Shown piece by piece: positions 32,585 to 35,754 of a DNA stretch of 35,754 nt. A program made the position numbers and the translations under genes. Within the stretch, counting starts at the first letter, position 1; the number at the start of each line of letters is the position of its first letter. The stretch is taken from NCBI GenBank assembly GCA_945874745.1, contig CAMCIN010000007.1, positions 1 through 35,754 of the forward strand, given 5' to 3'. The notes under the pieces are model-generated. The model was not told the origin of the DNA, did not search any database, and saw nothing but the letters and a program-made list of their open reading frames with translations. Source of the stretch: Akkermansia muciniphila (GTDB taxonomy: Bacteria > Verrucomicrobiota > Verrucomicrobiia > Chthoniobacterales > Chthoniobacteraceae).

Positions 32585-32749
32585 GGGACGAGCGGCGGGT
32601 GCTTTACGACGGGAACACAGCTGATGGCGGTCCTCGCCCGCTATGAGCGTGAAATCACGCTGCTGCTGGAGCACAGGACCCGGCCAGGGGCGGACTTGGT
32701 GACTGGCAACCTTGATGGCGAGGGAAGCTTTCTGGCTTCCGGCGGATGA
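32582..32749 (+). pseudogene. possible decayed RHS/YD-repeat fragment
   Basis: The plus strand contains RRVLYDGN in one frame, then in another frame LMAVLARYEREITLLLEHRT and RPGADLVTGNLDGEGSFLAS. These resemble the core of bacterial RHS proteins (LYDG followed by a G-x-DL-x-G-x-L-x-G-x-GG motif), but only loosely. It would be a frameshifted remnant of about 55 codons. The match is weak and could be chance. Confidence 0.3.
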
Positions 32750-32857
32750 CGTCACTCTGGAACCAGAGAAACTCGTTGAGGAACCTCAGATTTGTTGATT
32801 TGCAGTAACTTAATAGTGAAAGGGCAAACTTCTCATGAGCGGTGAGGTGCAATCGCT

Positions 32858-34036
32858 CTATGAGGAGGAATCCTGCGGCCGCGGCAACGCCTTAAGACGC
32901 TCCATCAGGCGCGACAGCGGAATTGCGGTAATCGCCTCCGCAAGCGGAAATTCATGCTCACCCGGATGTACCACATAGAGCTTCTCCAGCGCGAGGTCCT
33001 GCAGCGCGGTGCGCATGGACTTTGTCGTCCCGGGCTGGTCTGAAAACTTGAACTCGAACCCCAGCCGTCGCCCCCCGTGCAGCAGCAGCAGATCCAGCTC
33101 AGCGCCGCCGTGGGTTCCCCAGAAATACGCGTTCCGATCCCCGCACACCTGCAGAATCTGCTCCAGGCAAAAGCCCTCCCACGAGGCGCCCAGCTTGGGA
33201 TGCCCCTGCAGTGCCGCCACATCGGGAACACCCAGCAGCGCATGCAAAAGCCCGGAGTCCCGCACATAAACCTTAGGCGAGCGGACCTGCCGCTTCTTGA
33301 GATTCTCAAACCACGGCGGAAGTTGTCGCACCACATAGGTGCCACTCAGGATATCGAGATAGCGTCGCGCCGTGGGCTCCGAGGCACCCAATGCCCGCGC
33401 CAGTTCCGCGAGGTTGAGCACCTGTCCATGATAATGCGCAATCATCGTCCAGAAACGCCCCAGCGTGGCCGCCGGAACCTGAATCCCGAACTGCGGGATA
33501 TCGCGCTCCAAAAAGGTCCGACGGAAATCTTCCAGCCACTGCCGGGCCGTAGTGTCATCGGCGGCAAGGTAGGCGCGCGGAAACCCGCCCCGCCACCACA
33601 ACCGCGCCTGCGCATCGGCTCCCAGCTCGGAGAGCGCAAATCCGGTGACATCGATGAACGATACCCGCCCTGCCAGGCTTTCGCTTCCCGCCTTCAGCAG
33701 CGCCGGGGAGGCGCTGCCCAGAATCAGGAAACGCGCCGGCAGATCCAACCGGTCGGCCAACACGCGCAGCAACGGGAACAGATCGGGGCGCCGCTGCACT
33801 TCGTCCAGAATCACCAGCCCTGTCAGGGGGCGCAGTACCAGCTCCGGGTTGGCCAGCCGAGCCAGGTCCGAGGGGGCTTCAAGGTCGAATAGGTGCACCG
33901 GTCCGGAAGTGTCCGCGGCCAGCATCCGCGCCAGTGTGGTCTTGCCCGCCTGGCGTGGCCCTACCAACGATACGATGGGGTTGTCTCGGAGACGACCTCG
34001 GATGGTCTGAAGATAGGCGACCCGCTGCGTGTTCAT
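32858..34036 (-). CDS. ATP-binding protein, AAA_14 plus DUF4143 (copy B)
   Basis: This 392-residue protein is a second DUF4143-type ATPase, clearly different from copy A. Walker A is GPRQAGKT (26-33) and Walker B lies in GLVILDEVQRRPDLFPLLRV. RFLILGSASPALLKAGSESL (sensor) and VTGFALSELG follow. The middle has a winged-helix-like segment (NLAELARALGASEPTARRYL), and the C-terminal part has YFWGTHGGAELDLLLLHGGR and LGFEFKFSDQPG (nuclease-like E-x-D and E-F-K). The ATG at 34036 fits the family start. It is convergent with copy A across a 279-base gap. Two unlike DUF4143 genes side by side are typical of accessory regions. Confidence 0.88.
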   Translation of the reverse strand: MNTQRVAYLQTIRGRLRDNPIVSLVGPRQAGKTTLARMLAADTSGPVHLFDLEAPSDLARLANPELVLRPLTGLVILDEVQRRPDLFPLLRVLADRLDLPARFLILGSASPALLKAGSESLAGRVSFIDVTGFALSELGADAQARLWWRGGFPRAYLAADDTTARQWLEDFRRTFLERDIPQFGIQVPAATLGRFWTMIAHYHGQVLNLAELARALGASEPTARRYLDILSGTYVVRQLPPWFENLKKRQVRSPKVYVRDSGLLHALLGVPDVAALQGHPKLGASWEGFCLEQILQVCGDRNAYFWGTHGGAELDLLLLHGGRRLGFEFKFSDQPGTTKSMRTALQDLALEKLYVVHPGEHEFPLAEAITAIPLSRLMERLKALPRPQDSSS

Positions 34037-34110
34037 TTCCTTGAAAATCTAACGCGCCCTTTTAGAAAAGCACAACAAAAGACTCCGGTTTCCCAGCCGC
34101 CGAATCGTCC

Positions 34111-34419
34111 ATGCCTCAAGCACCAGATTGCCCAAGGCACCGATCCCAGAAAAAGGGGTTGGCGGAAGGGCGTAAACCCGCCCTTCGGGTGGCTTCCGAT
34201 GTGGCCGCCGCCAAGGAAGAGACTGCGGAATACATCCGTTTTCGAGCCTTTGATGATGGGTACTTCTGCGACTTGATCCTCGACTACCTCCAGACCTTTC
34301 ATCAGGGACGCCGGGCCGATTTTGAGCGGCTCCTCGCGTGTTGGGATGGACATCCTTTTCCAAAGAAAGCCTCTGGTGAGAATGCCGATTTCCCGAGCAT
34401 GGACGAATGGCTTCGGTGA
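34111..34419 (+). CDS. possible small hypothetical protein (doubtful)
   Basis: This frame of 102 codons ends 23 bases before the antitoxin gene. No domain was recognised. The later half (RAFDDGYFCDLILDYLQTFH, DFPSMDEWLR) looks more protein-like than the first half, which is rich in Arg and Lys and contains an 8-bp palindrome in the DNA at 34165-34186. The stretch LACWDGHPFPKKAS is read from the 51-base repeat in a different frame from the one used in DUF4143 copy A. It may be the fused remains of two pieces rather than a real gene. Confidence 0.25.
   Translation: MPQAPDCPRHRSQKKGLAEGRKPALRVASDVAAAKEETAEYIRFRAFDDGYFCDLILDYLQTFHQGRRADFERLLACWDGHPFPKKASGENADFPSMDEWLR
34165..34186. repeat. small perfect palindrome (REP-like hairpin)
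   Basis: Eight-base arms gaagggcg and cgcccttc surround a six-base loop. It resembles short palindromes found between genes of related genomes and may be a REP-type or terminator element. Confidence 0.5.
34335..34385 (+). repeat. 51-base direct repeat, right copy
   Basis: This copy matches 32534-32584 at 50 of 51 positions. Here the DUF4143 reading frame (RVLGWTSFSKESLW then stop) is present but unattached to any DUF4143 gene. It therefore looks like a recombination scar or the leftover 3' end of another DUF4143 copy. Confidence 0.95.
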
Positions 34420-34442
34420 CGACCGCGTGGTATTGTAGGCAG

Positions 34443-34718
34443 ATGACTCCGGCAGACATTCGGCTGATGACCGTTCCCGATAAAATCCGGCTCATGGAAG
34501 CCCTGTGGAGGGATCTCTCGGAAGGCGACAAGGTCGTTGAGTCTCCGGATTGGCACGCCGAAGTGCTCGCGGATCGGGTGTCCCGGCTCGCATCAGGTAA
34601 GGACACATTCATTGACTGGGATGTTGCAAAGAAACTCCTCCGTGAAGAATGCGAACAGACAATCCAAGCCGCAGCACGGCAGCCCAGATTCATCCGGGAC
34701 GAGATGACGCGCCTCTGA
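34443..34718 (+). CDS. addiction module antitoxin (unstable antitoxin family), no toxin seen
   Basis: This 91-residue protein resembles the putative addiction module component family (PF09720). Its first 70 residues read MTPADIRLMTVPDKIRLMEA, LWRDLSEGDKVVESPDWHAE, VLADRVSRLASGKDTFIDWD, VAKKLLREECEQ, the typical LMEALWxxL and W-H-x-x-x-L motifs. An extra C-terminal tail (TIQAAARQPRFIRDEMTRL) is unusual, as most members end near the KLL helix. Members usually precede a RelE/ParE-type toxin gene, but no such gene follows here. The ATG at 34443 fits the family start. Confidence 0.75.
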   Translation: MTPADIRLMTVPDKIRLMEALWRDLSEGDKVVESPDWHAEVLADRVSRLASGKDTFIDWDVAKKLLREECEQTIQAAARQPRFIRDEMTRL

Positions 34719-34740
34719 AAGGAAAAGACCGTTTCCTTTC
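34717..34740 (+). terminator. hairpin at the end of the antitoxin gene
   Basis: Perfect 9-base arms gaaaggaaa and tttcctttc with a six-base loop begin inside the stop codon of the antitoxin gene. There is no T-tract after it, so its role as a terminator is uncertain. Confidence 0.5.
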
Positions 34741-35359
34741 AATCTGCGCTCAGGCCTCGAGTGGCCCGAGTGGCTGGCAAAATGGCATTCCTGCCGCCAT
34801 TTTAGGTCGCAAAATGGAGGTCGCGTTTCGTTTTGACCGTCATCGCCTATCATTGCTTTCTACTAGCATCGGCGGCACTGGCAAAACCTCATGGACCCAG
34901 GCCCTTTTTCCAAACACCCCGGCACATCTATCCACTCGCCCCCACCACCCTGCGCAATCTCTCGGTCCGTGCGCCTTTCAGAAGAATTGCCCTGCGGCGA
35001 CATCTACCGTCAGGTCCTCCTCTACGGCGTGACCTGTTTACCCGCTGCGGAGTTTCCTCGCGCTCTGCAACCGGACGGGTTCCCTGGCTGATGTGAGGCA
35101 AGCAAGACTGGACCTTGAGTTCGCCGCCCAGATGTCGCCACGACTTCGGTGCACTCCGCGCTGTGGCCAACAAGCGTTATGCCATAAAAGAAAGGCTCCT
35201 CGGCAGAAACTGTGGGTAAAAGTCGGAAGAAATTGGGGGGCCTCGCTCTCCATTACCCCCCAAGGCTTCGCCGTTGTTAGGGGGGTAATGGAGAGCTTCC
35301 TCCTGTGGTTGCGTTGAGGTATCAACACAGGTGCACGAAACCAAACAAGGAGGTCAGCT
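34719..35359. other. 641-base gap without a recognised gene
   Basis: This stretch separates the antitoxin gene from the ISL3-type transposase. Several open frames overlap, none with a recognisable domain; GGTGKTSWTQALF around 34870-34910 looks Walker-like but has no supporting context. It contains a hairpin (arms aaaatggc and gccatttt, 34779-34803) and the strong 17-bp palindrome at 35245-35296. It may hold remains of older insertions. Confidence 0.5.
35245..35296. repeat. perfect 17-bp inverted repeat with 18-base loop
   Basis: The left arm (35245-35261, gctctccattacccccc) and the right arm (35280-35296) are exact reverse complements, and the loop is aaggcttcgccgttgtta. This can form a very stable stem 64 bases before the proposed transposase start. 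It could be a regulatory or transcription-blocking hairpin in the insertion sequence, or part of its end; the outer boundary of the element was not found. Confidence 0.85.
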
Positions 35360-35754
35360 ATTTCTCTCTCAGTTAAAACCCTCTTCAATGAAGTGCAACC
35401 TTTACGCGGCTTTGTCTGCGAGCACGCACGGCTCGTAAAGCAAGACGATGCACCGATGCGGATTGAAATTCGGCTGCGCCACGCCGCCCGCAGCAAGGCA
35501 ATCTGCCCTTGTTGCTCGCAGCCGGCTGCCGGTTACGACACGCAGCCACAACGGCGCTGGGAGTTCATCCGGCTTTGGGGCATCCGGGTCGAACTCCTCT
35601 ACTGTCCGCGTCGCGTAGAGTGTGACCGTACCCCCGAGTGTGGGATCAAAGTGGAAGCCATGCCGTGGAACGAAGGGAAGCATCCTGCCACACGGGCCCT
35701 GATGGTCTTTCTCTCGCAGTGGGCCCGGCGCATGAGTTGGAAGGAGGTGGCAGG
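35360..35754 (+). CDS. ISL3 family transposase, N-terminal part (runs off the window)
   Basis: The frame is open to the window end (131 codons) and reads LSVKTLFNEVQPLRGFVCEH, IEIRLRHAARSKAICPCCSQ, WEFIRLWGIRVELLYCPRRV and ECDRTPECGIKVEAMPWNEG. This matches the N-terminal zinc-ribbon (zf-ISL3, PF14690, with CPCC and later Cys residues) and following helix-turn-helix of ISL3-type transposases. No ATG lies at the start. A strong ribosome-binding site aaggagg (35347-35353) is followed after six bases by ATT (35360), which gives ISLSVKTLF. A GTG at 35393 is the alternative. The DDE catalytic domain lies beyond the window, so completeness cannot be judged. Confidence 0.85.
   Translation, partial: MSLSVKTLFNEVQPLRGFVCEHARLVKQDDAPMRIEIRLRHAARSKAICPCCSQPAAGYDTQPQRRWEFIRLWGIRVELLYCPRRVECDRTPECGIKVEAMPWNEGKHPATRALMVFLSQWARRMSWKEVA

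Noticed and set aside
34049-34693. Minus-strand frame covering the antitoxin region
   Set aside because: It lacks any domain and overlaps the antitoxin, whose family motifs are clear on the plus strand.
34870-34910. Walker-like GGTGKT motif in the gap
   Set aside because: It stands alone in a short frame without further ATPase motifs and is probably chance.

Overview
The window is a high-GC bacterial chromosome segment, most likely from Verrucomicrobiota (Opitutales-like). The main evidence is the co-directional DUF1552 (two copies) and DUF1592/DUF1588/DUF1585 cytochrome-type genes, an ECF sigma factor overlapping a membrane anti-sigma gene, secreted sulfatase and esterase genes, and FAD-dependent oxidoreductase and sugar-isomerase-like genes typical of that group and of Planctomycetes. 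The phylum is inferred from gene content; no rRNA marker is present.

Layout. (1) 1-7.9 kb: catabolic and secreted enzymes. These are the 3' part of an FAD oxidoreductase, a secreted TIM-barrel protein, a frameshifted SGNH hydrolase, an esterase-sulfatase operon, a threonine-dehydratase-like PLP enzyme, and the remains of a sialidase gene. (2) 7.9-16.4 kb: seven genes all on the minus strand, led by ECF sigma and anti-sigma genes joined by an ATGA overlap. Behind them come an alpha/beta hydrolase, two DUF1552 paralogues, a DUF1592-type cytochrome and a secreted beta-sandwich protein. Together they look like one regulated surface or periplasmic programme. (3) 16.4-18.0 kb: a mobile-gene scar zone with an Rpn-family nuclease, a fossil of a second Rpn copy, and a RAYT transposase fragment. 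(4) 18.0-22.9 kb: a near-complete molybdenum cofactor cluster. MOSC and mobA run left; moaA, moaD, moaE, moeA, moaC and mogA run right. It ends in a REP-like palindrome. (5) 23.0-28.9 kb: a membrane-anchored unknown, an FmdB-like zinc ribbon, a serine hydrolase next to a NamZ-type exo-muramidase (a likely peptidoglycan recycling pair), then leuA and a QueD-family gene.

(6) 29.1 kb to the end: a probable integrated island. At 29076-29120 lies the 3' part of a tRNA-Gly(CCC) gene, from the anticodon loop to CCA, with no 5' half. That is the usual scar of a tyrosine-integrase element. Its orientation puts the island to the right, and the right side carries defence-type and mobile genes. These are an RloA/RloB-like ATPase plus Toprim-like pair (resembling AbiL), two different DUF4143 ATPases, an antitoxin without an obvious toxin, a 51-bp duplicated scar, a possible RHS relic, and an ISL3-family transposase that runs off the window.

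The best candidates for something new are the island with its RloA/RloB pair, and the sigma/anti-sigma operon whose anti-sigma protein carries an extracytoplasmic beta-sandwich-like sensor in front of DUF1552/DUF1592 genes.
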